NCBI GenBank assembly: GCA_046052145.1
Contig: JBJOMW010000007.1
Location: forward strand, 1 to 64,000
Reading direction: 5' to 3'
From: Falsiroseomonas sp046052145
GTDB taxonomy: Bacteria; Pseudomonadota; Alphaproteobacteria; Acetobacterales; Acetobacteraceae
DNA: 64,000 nt
The notes under the pieces are model-generated. The model was not told the DNA's origin, searched no databases, and saw nothing but the letters and a program-made list of their open reading frames with translations. Shown here piece by piece: positions 19,410-28,011 of this stretch (the first letter of the stretch is position 1; every line of letters starts with the position of its first letter). Position numbers and translations under genes: made by a program.

Positions 19410-20020
19410 CCCTTCGGCGCCAAGCTCGGCTTCATGAAGGCCTTGTTGTAGCCGGTGACCTTGCCGGTCTCGTCGTCATAGCCCTTGCGGTGGTCCAGCA
19501 CCTCGAGCGCGAGCCCGTACATGTGCAGGTGGCGCGTCGGCCCGCTGCCGGTGGTGTGGATGGAGTGGATGTCCTCCGGCATCAGGCAGATCCCCCGCCC
19601 GGGCTCCACCATGATCTCCTCACGGAGGCGCAGCTCGCATTGGTCGGGGTTCGCGCCGTCATCGGCGCGCTCATAGACCTTGTTCAGCTCCTGCCCCTCG
19701 ACGGCGACGACGACGGCCCAGGTGGTGTGGTCATGCGGCTTGGTCGCGTTCCCGGGGTTGAGCGCGTTCATGTAGAGCGCGAAGCGATGATCCGCATCCT
19801 GCTGCAGGAAGTAGCGGTTGCCGCCCTTCTCGCCCGGCGCCGGCGGCGGGAAATGGGCCGAGGGGAACAAATGCTCCTGCGCGGCGAGCCGCATCAGCTC
19901 GTCCCGGATCTTCGCGAGCGCGGGGCGCGTCACGCCCTCCGCGGTCTCGATCGCGCGGATGCGGTCCACGGTGGAGGCAACGGCCGCGGCGCGCGCGGCG
20001 GCGATGTCGGTGGCGTTCAT
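19406..20020 (-). CDS. Cysteine dioxygenase-type thiol dioxygenase
   Basis: A cupin-fold non-haem iron enzyme of 204 residues of the cysteine dioxygenase family, which adds O2 to a thiol to give a sulfinate. Iron ligands are expected in KPHDHTTWAVVVAVEG (HxH) and the later HLHMYG histidine. Some bacterial members prefer 3-mercaptopropionate; sequence alone cannot decide. The coupled downstream rhodanese fits a sulfur-clearing module: thiol oxidation plus sulfane-sulfur transfer. It diverges from the methyltransferase gene at 20097. Confidence 0.85.
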   Translation of the reverse strand: MNATDIAAARAAAVASTVDRIRAIETAEGVTRPALAKIRDELMRLAAQEHLFPSAHFPPPAPGEKGGNRYFLQQDADHRFALYMNALNPGNATKPHDHTTWAVVVAVEGQELNKVYERADDGANPDQCELRLREEIMVEPGRGICLMPEDIHSIHTTGSGPTRHLHMYGLALEVLDHRKGYDDETGKVTGYNKAFMKPSLAPKG

Positions 20021-20096
20021 TCGGGCGTCCTCCTGCCTTGTGGGGAAAGCCTAGACCCGCTTGTCCGCCGCGCGAAGCGGGCGCATCTGGCGCGCC

Positions 20097-20981
20097 ATGG
20101 ATGCGATGCAGGTCTTCGACCGGGGATTGGTGCGGCGCCGGCGCGACCGGGCGGCGGCCAACGTCGCGCGCGTCGCCCCCATCCTGGAGGATTGCGCGGA
20201 CCGGCTGCTCGACCGGCTGGACGACACGACGCGCCGGTTTTCGCGCGCGCTCGACCTCGGCGGGCGGGGCGTGGTGGCGCCGAGACTTGCGGCGCGCGGC
20301 ATTCCCTTCGTGGTCTCGGCCGACCTCTCGGCACGGATGGCGGCGCGGGCTGGGGGCGTGGCGGTGGCGGCGGATGAGGAATTTCTGCCCTTCGCGCCTG
20401 GCGCCTTCGACCTGGTGGTGGCCAGCCTGTCGCTGCATTGGGTCAACGACCTGCCGGGCGCGCTGATCCAGATCCGCCGGGCGCTGGCCCCGGACGGGCT
20501 GTTCCTGGCCTCCCTCCCCGGCCTCGGCACGCTGCAGACGCTGCGGGATGCGCTGGCGGCGGCCGAGACCGAGTTGCGCGGCGGGCTATCCCCCCGCATC
20601 TCCCCCTTTCCCGAATTGCGCGATGCGGCCGGGCTGCTGCAGCGTGCCGGCTTCGCCCTGCCGGTCGCCGACCAGGAGGAGGTGCCGATCGCCTATCGCA
20701 GCGCGCTCGGCCTGCTGGCGGACCTCCGCGCGGCCGGCGAGGCGAATGCGGTGCTGGCCGCCGACCGCCGCATCCCGCCGCGGGCGCTGTTCCCCATGGC
20801 CGCGGCAGCGCTGCCACAGGGTGCGGAGGGGATCGTGCCGGGGCTCCGGCTGCTGGTGCTGACCGGCTGGGCGCCGCATGACAGCCAGCAGAAGCCGGCC
20901 CGGCCGGGCAGCGCGACGGTGCGGCTGGCCGATGCGCTCGGCACGGTGGAGCGCAAGGCGGGGGAGCGACCCGGGGGCTAA
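20097..20981 (+). CDS. Class I SAM methyltransferase, NDUFAF5/BioC-like
   Basis: A 294-residue protein whose N-terminus MQVFDRGLVRRRRDRAA matches the alphaproteobacterial relatives of human NDUFAF5, a complex I assembly factor that modifies an arginine of NDUFS7. SAM-binding elements are ALDLGGRGVVAPRL, VVSADLS and FDLVVASLSLHWVNDLPGAL. BioC, the biotin-pathway methyltransferase, is related, but no bio gene is near. The ATG at 20097 fits the family better than an upstream TTG at 20061. Complex I genes are not in this window. Whether it hydroxylates or methylates here is unknown. Confidence 0.78.
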   Translation: MDAMQVFDRGLVRRRRDRAAANVARVAPILEDCADRLLDRLDDTTRRFSRALDLGGRGVVAPRLAARGIPFVVSADLSARMAARAGGVAVAADEEFLPFAPGAFDLVVASLSLHWVNDLPGALIQIRRALAPDGLFLASLPGLGTLQTLRDALAAAETELRGGLSPRISPFPELRDAAGLLQRAGFALPVADQEEVPIAYRSALGLLADLRAAGEANAVLAADRRIPPRALFPMAAAALPQGAEGIVPGLRLLVLTGWAPHDSQQKPARPGSATVRLADALGTVERKAGERPGG

Positions 20982-20992
20982 CACCGGCGTGG

Positions 20993-21012
20993 GTTTTCGG
21001 TGACCCGAAAAC
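20993..21012. repeat. Hairpin after the methyltransferase gene
   Basis: An 8-bp perfect stem (20993-21000 with 21005-21012) with a TGAC loop lies 12 bases past the methyltransferase stop. The rest of the 280-base gap up to map (21013-21261) has smaller GC-rich hairpins (for example GCGCCC-ATTC-GGGCGC near 21070) and no open reading frame I believe. It is probably a terminator plus the map leader. Confidence 0.45.
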
Positions 21013-21261
21013 GCCTTCAAACGCCAGCGCCGGCATCCGCCGGCTCGGCTTCGCCGCATAAGCGGCGGCGCCCATTCGGGCGCTCGGCCGTCGTGAAGAA
21101 CGCCGGCCGCCATCGGATCACGCGAAGCGTTCACCGGTATCGGCCGCGCGCCAGTCGAGCCTGTCCCGACAAGACGGACGCAGCCTTGCCTTGCAACCGG
21201 CGCCCCCCGCGCGCATCTTCCGGCCTCATTCCAGGCGCCACCGACGGATATCCCACTCCCC

Positions 21262-22068
21262 ATGGAGCAGCAGGGCGGCGAATCCCGCCGCATCACCATC
21301 CACACCCCCGCGGATTTCGAGGGGATGCGCCGCGCTGGCCGCCTGGCGGCCGAGACGCTCGACATGATCACCCCGCATGTGACGCCGGGGATCACGACCG
21401 AGCAGCTCGACCGCCTGCTGCACGAATTCATCGTGGCCCGGGGCGCGACCCCCGCGACGCTCGGCTATCGCGGCTACACGAAATCCTCCTGCACCTCGAT
21501 CAACCATGTCGTGTGCCACGGCATACCGGGTGAGCGGGTGCTGGCCGATGGCGACATCATCAACATCGACGTCACCGTGATCCTCGATGGCTGGCATGGC
21601 GACACCAGCCGCATGTATGTGGCGGGCCAGGCCTCCACCAAGGCGCGGCTGCTGATGGACGTGACTTACGAGAGCATGATGCGCGGCATCGCCGCGATCC
21701 GCCCCGGCGCGACCCTCGGCGACATCGGCCACGCCATCCAGTCGCTGGTGGAGAAGCACCGCTTTTCCGTCGTGCGCGATTTCTGCGGCCATGGCATCGG
21801 GCGGCGCTTCCACGAGCCGCCGAATGTGCTGCATTTCGGCCGCCCCGGCGAAGGCCCCACGCTCAAGCCCGGCATGTTCTTCACCGTCGAGCCGATGGTG
21901 AATGCCGGCCGGCCGGAGGTGAAGATCCTCGACGATGGCTGGACCGCCGTGACGCGCGACCGCTCGCTCTCGGCACAGTTCGAGCACATGGTCGGCGTGA
22001 CGGAGGACGGGGTGGAGATCTTCACCCTCTCCCCCGCCGGCCAGCACCGCCCGCCCTACCAGGGCTGA
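21262..22068 (+). CDS. map: Methionine aminopeptidase, type I
   Basis: Removes the initiator methionine from nascent proteins. It has 268 residues. The dinuclear metal ligands are all present: Asp103, Asp114, His177, Glu210 and Glu241, plus the substrate-side His86 (VVCHGIP). These line up with E. coli Asp97, Asp108, His171, Glu204 and Glu235 with a constant offset of 6. The ATG start gives MEQQGGESRRITIHTP. radC follows on the same strand after about 95 bases. Confidence 0.97.
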   Translation: MEQQGGESRRITIHTPADFEGMRRAGRLAAETLDMITPHVTPGITTEQLDRLLHEFIVARGATPATLGYRGYTKSSCTSINHVVCHGIPGERVLADGDIINIDVTVILDGWHGDTSRMYVAGQASTKARLLMDVTYESMMRGIAAIRPGATLGDIGHAIQSLVEKHRFSVVRDFCGHGIGRRFHEPPNVLHFGRPGEGPTLKPGMFFTVEPMVNAGRPEVKILDDGWTAVTRDRSLSAQFEHMVGVTEDGVEIFTLSPAGQHRPPYQG

Positions 22069-22162
22069 GCGACCCAGGCCCGGCCCGCCCGGCCGCCTCT
22101 CGTCACGGTTGAACCGCGCCGCCCGGTTGGTGCAGGCTGGACCGATCCTGGTGCGGAACGAG

Positions 22163-22903
22163 ATGGCCCGCAGACCCCAGCTTGCCGAAGCGGCCCCCGG
22201 CCTGTTCGGCCTGCCCCAGCCCGAGGCGGCCGAGCCCGGCCATCTCGGGCATCGCAAGCGCCTGCGCGACAAGATGCTGGCGCACGGCCCGGACGCGCTG
22301 GCCGATTACGAGATCGTGGAGCTGCTGCTGTTCTCCGCCCTGCCCCGCCGCGACACCAAGCCGGTGGCCAAGGCGCTGCTCGCCCGCTTCGGCAGCCTCG
22401 CCCGGATCTTCGCGGCAACGCCGGCCGAGCTGCAGGAGGTGGACGGGATCGGCGATGTCGCCGCCTGCAACCTCAAGGCCGCGCAGGCCGCAGCGCTCCA
22501 CATGCTGCGCGCCGAGGTGCGGGACCAGCCCGTGCTCAACAACTGGGACCGGCTGACCGGCTATCTCCACGCCGCCCTGGCGCGGGAGCCGATCGAGCAG
22601 TTCCGCGTGCTGTTCCTTGACACCAAGAACCGCCTGATCGCCGACGAGGCGCAGGCGAAGGGCACGGTGAACCATACCCCGGTCTACCCGCGGGAGGTGG
22701 TGAAGCGCGCACTGGAACTCGGGGCGACGGCGCTGATCCTGGTGCACAACCACCCCTCCGGCGACCCGACGCCGTCGCGCGCCGACATCGAGATGACGGC
22801 GGAGGTGAAGGCGGCCGCCGCGGCACTCGGCATCCTGCTGCACGACCACCTCATCATCGGCAATGGCCGGCACCTCTCCTTCCGGCGCGAGGGGTTGCTC
22901 TGA
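22163..22903 (+). CDS. radC: RadC/UPF0758 JAB-domain protein
   Basis: A 246-residue protein with an N-terminal helix-hairpin-helix region (LQEVDGIGDVAACNLKAA) and a C-terminal JAB/MPN domain. The JAMM metal motif is complete: His195, His197, Ser205, Asp208 in HNHPSGDPTPSRAD. The name RadC reflects an old, disputed link to DNA repair; the true substrate is unknown. The ATG at 22163 is preferred to an upstream TTG (22109). The downstream protease gene starts 50 bases after it. Confidence 0.93.
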   Translation: MARRPQLAEAAPGLFGLPQPEAAEPGHLGHRKRLRDKMLAHGPDALADYEIVELLLFSALPRRDTKPVAKALLARFGSLARIFAATPAELQEVDGIGDVAACNLKAAQAAALHMLRAEVRDQPVLNNWDRLTGYLHAALAREPIEQFRVLFLDTKNRLIADEAQAKGTVNHTPVYPREVVKRALELGATALILVHNHPSGDPTPSRADIEMTAEVKAAAAALGILLHDHLIIGNGRHLSFRREGLL

Positions 22904-22952
22904 CCGGGCGCGATTGACCGCGCCATGGCCTTCCCGGCATGGTTGGCGCCAG

Positions 22953-23765
22953 ATGCCCCGCCGTTTCCTCCTTGCCATCGCGCTGACCGGCCTTGCGGGC
23001 GGGATGGCGGCCACGGCGGCCGCCCAGGGCTTTCCGCCCCTGCCGACCAGCAAGCCGCCGCCGCTGCCCGCCGCCGGCGTGGCGCCGCAGACGGCCAAGC
23101 CCGGCGCGCCGCCGCAGGGTGTCACGGGACGCACGCTCTCGACCGGCACCGGCTTCGTCGTGGCGCAGGGCCGCGCGATGACGAACCACCATGTCATTGA
23201 GGATTGCCGGGGCGGCGTGCAGCTGCGCACCGCCGGCGGACAGGAGATGCCGGCGCGCGTCCTGGCCTCCGATCGCGGGCGCGACCTGGCGCTGCTGGAG
23301 GTGCCGGCCAATGCCGGCCCGCCGCTGCCCTTCCGCCGCGACGGCGTGACGGTCCGCCGTGGCGAGGGCGTGGTCACCTATGGCTTCCCGCTGGCCGGCA
23401 TCCTCTCCTCCGGCCCGACGCTGACGACGGGGGAGATCTCGGCGCTGGCGGGGCTCGGCGACAACCAGCAGCAATTCCAGATCAGCGCGCCGGTGCAGCC
23501 CGGTAATTCGGGCGGGCCGCTGCTCGACATGGGGGGCGCGGTGGTCGGCGTGATCGTCTCCAAGCTCAACGCCCAGCGCGTCGCGCAGCGCACCGGCGAC
23601 ATCCCGCAGAATGTGAACTTCGCGGTGAAGGGCACCGAGGCGCTGGACTTCCTGCGCCGCAACGGCGTGACCCCGCGCCAGGTGGAGCGCAGCACACCGC
23701 GCGCGGCGGATGAGGTGGGAGAGACCGCCCACCCCTCCGTCCTGTTCCTGCGCTGCATGGGCTGA
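22953..23765 (+). CDS. Exported trypsin-like serine protease (S1C)
   Basis: A 270-residue secreted protease. A Sec signal peptide (MPRRFLLAIALTGLAGGMA, cleavage near AAAQG at 26) is followed by a Pro-rich linker and a chymotrypsin fold. The triad is visible: His80 in TNHHV, Asp111 in RGRDLALLEV, Ser186 in QPGNSGGPLLD. It resembles DegP/HtrA in the protease domain but has no PDZ domain, so it is not a full HtrA. Gap with radC is short, so they may share a transcript. It probably acts in the periplasm. Confidence 0.9.
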   Translation: MPRRFLLAIALTGLAGGMAATAAAQGFPPLPTSKPPPLPAAGVAPQTAKPGAPPQGVTGRTLSTGTGFVVAQGRAMTNHHVIEDCRGGVQLRTAGGQEMPARVLASDRGRDLALLEVPANAGPPLPFRRDGVTVRRGEGVVTYGFPLAGILSSGPTLTTGEISALAGLGDNQQQFQISAPVQPGNSGGPLLDMGGAVVGVIVSKLNAQRVAQRTGDIPQNVNFAVKGTEALDFLRRNGVTPRQVERSTPRAADEVGETAHPSVLFLRCMG

Positions 23766-23804
23766 CGCGGCGGCGCACCGCCGCCGCGCGCCGACAGCCG
23801 CGCG

Positions 23805-24506
23805 TCAGCCGGCGCGGAGCCAGTCGCGGAGTAATTCCGTCACGGCCCCCGGCGTTTCCATCGACGGCAGGTGCCCCGCGCCGGGGATGCGCGCAAGGCG
23901 CGCGCCCGAAATGCCGGCCGCCATCTCCTCGGCCAGATGGGGCGGGGTGAGTGCATCCTCCTCGCCCACTGCAACGAGGGTCGGGACGGCGATGGTGCCA
24001 AGGCCCGGGCGGCTGTCGGCACGGTGCATGATCGCCCGTTGCTGGCGGTGGAAGGCCGGCCGGCCGACGCGCTCGGCCATGGCCATGACCTCCGCCCCGA
24101 GCGGGCCCGCCAGGTTGGCCGGCGCCAGCAGCTGCGGCAGCAGGCGGGGCGTGACGCCGCGGAACATCCCGCTTTCGGACAGGGCCAGCAGCGCACGGCG
24201 ACGGCGCGTCTGCTCGGGCGTGTCGGGCCGGGCGGAGGTGTCGAACAGCGCGAGCCGCGCGACCCGCGCCGGCGCCTGGCGCATGATCTCGAAGGCGACA
24301 TAGCCGCCCATGGACAGGCCGCAGACCGCCAGCGGCGCGTCCCCGGGCACGGCGTTCAGCGCGCGCGTGGCCATGGCGCCGATGCTCTCGTCATGGGTCA
24401 GGTCGGCGACATGGCAGGCAACGCCAGTCAGCGCCGCAACCTGGTCGCGCCAGAGCCGGCCATCGCAGAGCAGGCCGGGGAGAAAGAGCAGCACGGGATT
24501 GGACAT
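23805..24506 (-). CDS. Alpha/beta hydrolase
   Basis: A 233-residue cytosolic alpha/beta hydrolase. The nucleophile elbow is GLSMGG with Ser65; the acid is in VGEEDALTPP and the histidine in GAGHLPSMETP. The short cap and closing LRDWLRAG are typical of the esterase/lactonase group that includes BioH- and PcaD-like enzymes. Substrate unknown. It diverges from the DEAD-box helicase gene across about 215 bases and converges on the serine protease gene, 39 bases between stops. Confidence 0.88.
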   Translation of the reverse strand: MSNPVLLFLPGLLCDGRLWRDQVAALTGVACHVADLTHDESIGAMATRALNAVPGDAPLAVCGLSMGGYVAFEIMRQAPARVARLALFDTSARPDTPEQTRRRRALLALSESGMFRGVTPRLLPQLLAPANLAGPLGAEVMAMAERVGRPAFHRQQRAIMHRADSRPGLGTIAVPTLVAVGEEDALTPPHLAEEMAAGISGARLARIPGAGHLPSMETPGAVTELLRDWLRAG

Positions 24507-24551
24507 TGCGGCACCCTGGGGCGGTCATCCGGGGGCGGCAAGCGGTCAAAC

Positions 24552-24580
24552 TTGATTTTGCCGTCGCTTCCGCGCATATG
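24552..24580 (+). promoter_or_regulatory. Candidate promoter of the DEAD-box helicase
   Basis: TTGATT (24552-24557), 17 bases, then CATATG (24575-24580). The -35 keeps TTGA and the spacing is ideal, but the -10 matches only in its core. It would leave an untranslated leader of about 135 bases with a strong GC hairpin (about 24615-24655). Long structured leaders are common on RNA-helicase and cold-shock genes. Pattern evidence only. Confidence 0.3.
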
Positions 24581-24721
24581 ACCCCCGTTCCACTAGGCTC
24601 CGCGCGCCCTTTGCGGCGCCCGCGGGGCATCCCCGCCGCGGGGAACGGTCCAGCGCCGCCCTGTCGGCGCGCCCCCGGACCCGCGCCATGGCCGACCAGA
24701 GAGCCGATCAGAGAAGCCACG

Positions 24722-26665
24722 TTGAACGATCCTAGCGACGCGACCGCCCCGCGCGCGGCCGAGACCGAACACACCGAGACGACCGCCGCCGCGGCCCCCG
24801 CACCGGACGCGACCGAGCCGTCCCTCGTGGTATCCCCAAGGGAAGCCCAAGGGGAAGCTCCAGAGGCGCCCGAAGCGCATGCCCCGGACGATGATCGGGA
24901 CGAGCATGCCGACGACGAGGCCGACGCCGACGAGGCGTATGGCGACGACGACGAGGCCGGCCCGACCGAGGAAGACGAACGCCTCGCCGAGGAAGCCGCG
25001 AAGACCACCTTCGCCGATATCGGCCTCTCGGAGCCGATCCTGCGCGCCGTGGCCGAATCCGGCTACCTCTACCCCACGCCGATCCAAGAACAGGCGATCC
25101 CGATCGTCCTGATGGGCCGCGACGTGCTCGGCGTGGCGCAGACCGGCACCGGCAAGACCGCCAGCTTCACCCTGCCGATGCTCGACATCCTGGCCGGGTC
25201 GCGGGCCAAGGCGCGCATGCCGCGCTCCCTGATCCTGGAGCCGACGCGCGAATTGGCGCTGCAGGTCGCCGAGAACTTCCTGAAGTACGGCAAGCACCTG
25301 AACCTGAATCACGCGCTGCTGATCGGCGGCGAGAGCATGAACGACCAGCGCGACGTGCTCGAGAAGGGCGTGGACGTGCTGATCGCGACCCCCGGCCGCC
25401 TGCTCGACCTGTTCGATCGCGGGCGCATCCTGCTGGCCGACTGCAAGGTGCTGGTCATCGACGAAGCGGACCGGATGCTCGACATGGGCTTCATCCCGGA
25501 TGTCGAGCGGATCGTCAGCTTCCTGCCGAAGCTGCGCCAGACGCTGTTCTTCTCCGCCACCATGGCGCCCGAGATCCGGCGCCTCGCGGATGCCTTCCTG
25601 CAGAACCCGAAGGAGATCTCGGTCTCCCGCCCGGCGACGGTGGCGCTGACCATCACCACCGGCCTGGTCTGGGCGCGCGAGCTCGACAAGCGGGAAGCGC
25701 TGCGCCGGCTGCTGCGCCAGCAGGAAGTGCAGAACGCGCTGATCTTCTGCAACCGCAAGATCGACGTGAACATCCTCTACAAGTCGCTCCAGAAGCACGG
25801 CTTTTCGGTCGGCGAGCTGCATGGCGACATGGACCAGTCGGCCCGCTTCGCCACGCTGAACCGCTTCAAGGCCGGCGACATCAAGCTGCTGGTGTGCAGC
25901 GATGTCGCCGCGCGCGGGCTCGACATCGGCGGCCTGTCGCATGTGTTCAACTTCGACGTGCCCTTCCACGCCGAGGACTATGTGCACCGCATCGGCCGCA
26001 CCGGCCGTGCGGGGCGCCAGGGGCATGCCTACACGCTGGCCGCGCCCGAGGATGCGAAGTCGCTCGCCGCGATCGAGAAGCTGACCGGCACGCCGATCCC
26101 GCGCATGGAGATCGACGGTCTCGATCCCGTGACGGCGGAGGAGATCGCCGAAGGCGCCAAGGCCAAGCGCGGCCGGGGCGGCAAGCCCATGGGCCGCAGC
26201 GGCGACCGGGGCAGCGACCGTGGTGGCGACCGCGGCCGCGGCCGGCGCGAGGAAGGCCGGCGCGAGGAAGGCCGGCGGGATGACCGCCGCGAGGGCGGCA
26301 GCCCCCGCCGTGACGACCGCCCCGCCCGCGACGACCGCCGGCGGGAGGAACGCGCCGCCGAGCCGCGCCGCGACGACCGTGGCCCCGAGCCCCGCCGCGA
26401 TGACCGCCCCATGCGCGATGAGCGTCCTGCCCGCGATGAGCGTCCCGCGCGCGAGGACCGTCGCCCGCGCCGCGACGAGCGCGGCCCGGAAGCCCGCCGC
26501 GACGACAGCCGCCGCGAGGACCGCCGTGACGACCGGCGCGATCGGCGCGACGACCTTGGCCCGCCCGTCCAGGGCTTCGGCGACAGCGTGCCGGCCTTCA
26601 TGACCATCCCGATCCCCCGGCCGAAGCGCGAGACCGCGCCCGAGGTGGAGGTCGAGGCCGCCTGA
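24722..26665 (+). CDS. DEAD-box ATP-dependent RNA helicase with acidic head and Arg/Asp tail
   Basis: About 647 residues. After an Asp/Glu/Ala-rich head (about 90 residues) comes the complete helicase core: Q motif (YPTPIQEQAIP), motif I AQTGTGKT, Ia PTRELALQ, II DEAD, III SAT, V ARGLDIGG and VI HRIGRTGR. The tail (about 480-615) is nearly all R, D, E, G and P with repeating RRDDR/RDERPA units, ending in a conserved VQGFGDSVPAFMTIPIPRP block. Such tails bind RNA and promote condensates. No credible ATG lies ahead of the core; the TTG at 24722 (LNDPSDA) is preferred over ATG 24578, which would add an unconserved Pro/Arg stretch. RhlE/CsdA group. Confidence 0.92.
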   Translation: MNDPSDATAPRAAETEHTETTAAAAPAPDATEPSLVVSPREAQGEAPEAPEAHAPDDDRDEHADDEADADEAYGDDDEAGPTEEDERLAEEAAKTTFADIGLSEPILRAVAESGYLYPTPIQEQAIPIVLMGRDVLGVAQTGTGKTASFTLPMLDILAGSRAKARMPRSLILEPTRELALQVAENFLKYGKHLNLNHALLIGGESMNDQRDVLEKGVDVLIATPGRLLDLFDRGRILLADCKVLVIDEADRMLDMGFIPDVERIVSFLPKLRQTLFFSATMAPEIRRLADAFLQNPKEISVSRPATVALTITTGLVWARELDKREALRRLLRQQEVQNALIFCNRKIDVNILYKSLQKHGFSVGELHGDMDQSARFATLNRFKAGDIKLLVCSDVAARGLDIGGLSHVFNFDVPFHAEDYVHRIGRTGRAGRQGHAYTLAAPEDAKSLAAIEKLTGTPIPRMEIDGLDPVTAEEIAEGAKAKRGRGGKPMGRSGDRGSDRGGDRGRGRREEGRREEGRRDDRREGGSPRRDDRPARDDRRREERAAEPRRDDRGPEPRRDDRPMRDERPARDERPAREDRRPRRDERGPEARRDDSRREDRRDDRRDRRDDLGPPVQGFGDSVPAFMTIPIPRPKRETAPEVEVEAA

Positions 26666-26764
26666 TCGGCCGGGCGGTTGCCCTCGGCGGGCAACTGCCT
26701 AGATTGCCGCTCACTGATCCCGCGCAGCCGGCCCCACCCGGCCGCGCCGCCAGGAGGAATCATA

Positions 26765-27985
26765 ATGAACGTCGTCACCCCGGTCGGCGCCCCGGCTGCG
26801 AAGAAGTCGTCCCTGCCGCCCTTCCAGTGGGACGACCCGCTGCTGCTCGACGAGGTCCTGACCGAGGACGAGCGGATGATCCGCGACGCGGCCCGCCAGT
26901 TCTGCCAGGAAAAGCTGATGCCGCGCGTGCTCGAGGCGAACCGCCATGAGCGCTTCGACCGCGAGATCATGAACGAATTCGGCGAGATGGGTTTCCTCGG
27001 CGCGACGCTCGATGGCTATGGCTGCGCGGGCGTGTCCTACGTCGCTTACGGCCTGATGGCGCGCGAGGTGGAGCGCGTCGACAGCGGCTATCGCTCGGCC
27101 TTCTCGGTGCAGTCCTCGCTCGTGATGTTCCCGATCCACGCCTTCGGGTCCGAGGAGCAGAAGCAGAAGTTTCTGCCGAAGCTGCGCACCGGCGAATGGG
27201 TCGGCTGCTTCGGCCTGACCGAGCCCGATGCGGGATCGGACCCCGCTTCGATGCGCACGCGCGCGAAGAAGGTGGATGGCGGCTATCTGGTCTCCGGCTC
27301 CAAGACCTGGATCACCAATTCGCCGATCGCCGATGTCGCCGTGGTCTGGGCGAAGGACGATGAGGGCATCCTCCGCGGCTTCCTGCTGGAGCGTGGGATG
27401 AAGGGCCTCACCTTCCCGAAGATCGAGGGCAAGTTCAGCCTCCGCGCCTCGGTCACCGGCATGATCATGATGGATGAGGTCTTCGTGCCGGAGGCGAACC
27501 GCCTGCCGGGCGTGAAGTCGCTGGCCGGTCCCTTCCAGTGCCTCAACCGCGCGCGCTACGGCATCGCCTGGGGCGCGATGGGTGCCGCTGAGTTCTGCTG
27601 GCACGCCGCGCGCGACTACACGCTGAACCGCAAGATGTTCGGCAAGCCGCTGGCGGCCACGCAGCTGATCCAGAAGAAGCTCGCGGACATGCAGACCGAG
27701 ATCACGCTCGGCCTGCACGCGGTGCTGCGCGTCGGGCGGCTCTTCGACGAGCACAAGGCGAGCCCGGAGATGATCTCCCTGGTCAAGCGCAACAATTGCG
27801 GCAAGGCGCTCGATATCGCCCGCGTCGCGCGCGACATGCATGGCGGCAACGGGATCGTGGACGAGTACCACGTGATCCGCCACGTCATGAACCTCGAGAC
27901 GGTGAACACCTACGAAGGCACGCATGACGTGCATGCGCTGATCCTCGGCCGCGCGCAGACCGGGCTCAACGCCTTCGGCGGTTGA
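26765..27985 (+). CDS. Glutaryl-CoA dehydrogenase-like acyl-CoA dehydrogenase
   Basis: FAD-dependent enzyme of 406 residues; the family oxidises and decarboxylates glutaryl-CoA to crotonyl-CoA in lysine and tryptophan breakdown. Family marks: FGLTEPDAGSDPASM (FAD/substrate loop), RYGIAWGAMGAAEFC and the C-terminal TYEGTHDVHALILGRAQTG, whose glutamate is the catalytic base. An excellent AGGAGG ribosome site lies just ahead of the ATG at 26765; the frame upstream to 26678 is not used. A TTG inside its stop could couple the following membrane protein. It is 100 bases downstream of the helicase. Confidence 0.92.
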   Translation: MNVVTPVGAPAAKKSSLPPFQWDDPLLLDEVLTEDERMIRDAARQFCQEKLMPRVLEANRHERFDREIMNEFGEMGFLGATLDGYGCAGVSYVAYGLMAREVERVDSGYRSAFSVQSSLVMFPIHAFGSEEQKQKFLPKLRTGEWVGCFGLTEPDAGSDPASMRTRAKKVDGGYLVSGSKTWITNSPIADVAVVWAKDDEGILRGFLLERGMKGLTFPKIEGKFSLRASVTGMIMMDEVFVPEANRLPGVKSLAGPFQCLNRARYGIAWGAMGAAEFCWHAARDYTLNRKMFGKPLAATQLIQKKLADMQTEITLGLHAVLRVGRLFDEHKASPEMISLVKRNNCGKALDIARVARDMHGGNGIVDEYHVIRHVMNLETVNTYEGTHDVHALILGRAQTGLNAFGG

Positions 27986-28011
27986 TCGCGGCCGCGGGCG
28001 GCGGCGCTCCG

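Noticed and set aside
23766..23804. Small RNA gene between protease and hydrolase
   Set aside because: Only 39 bases between two converging stops with simple GC-rich sequence; nothing supports an RNA gene.
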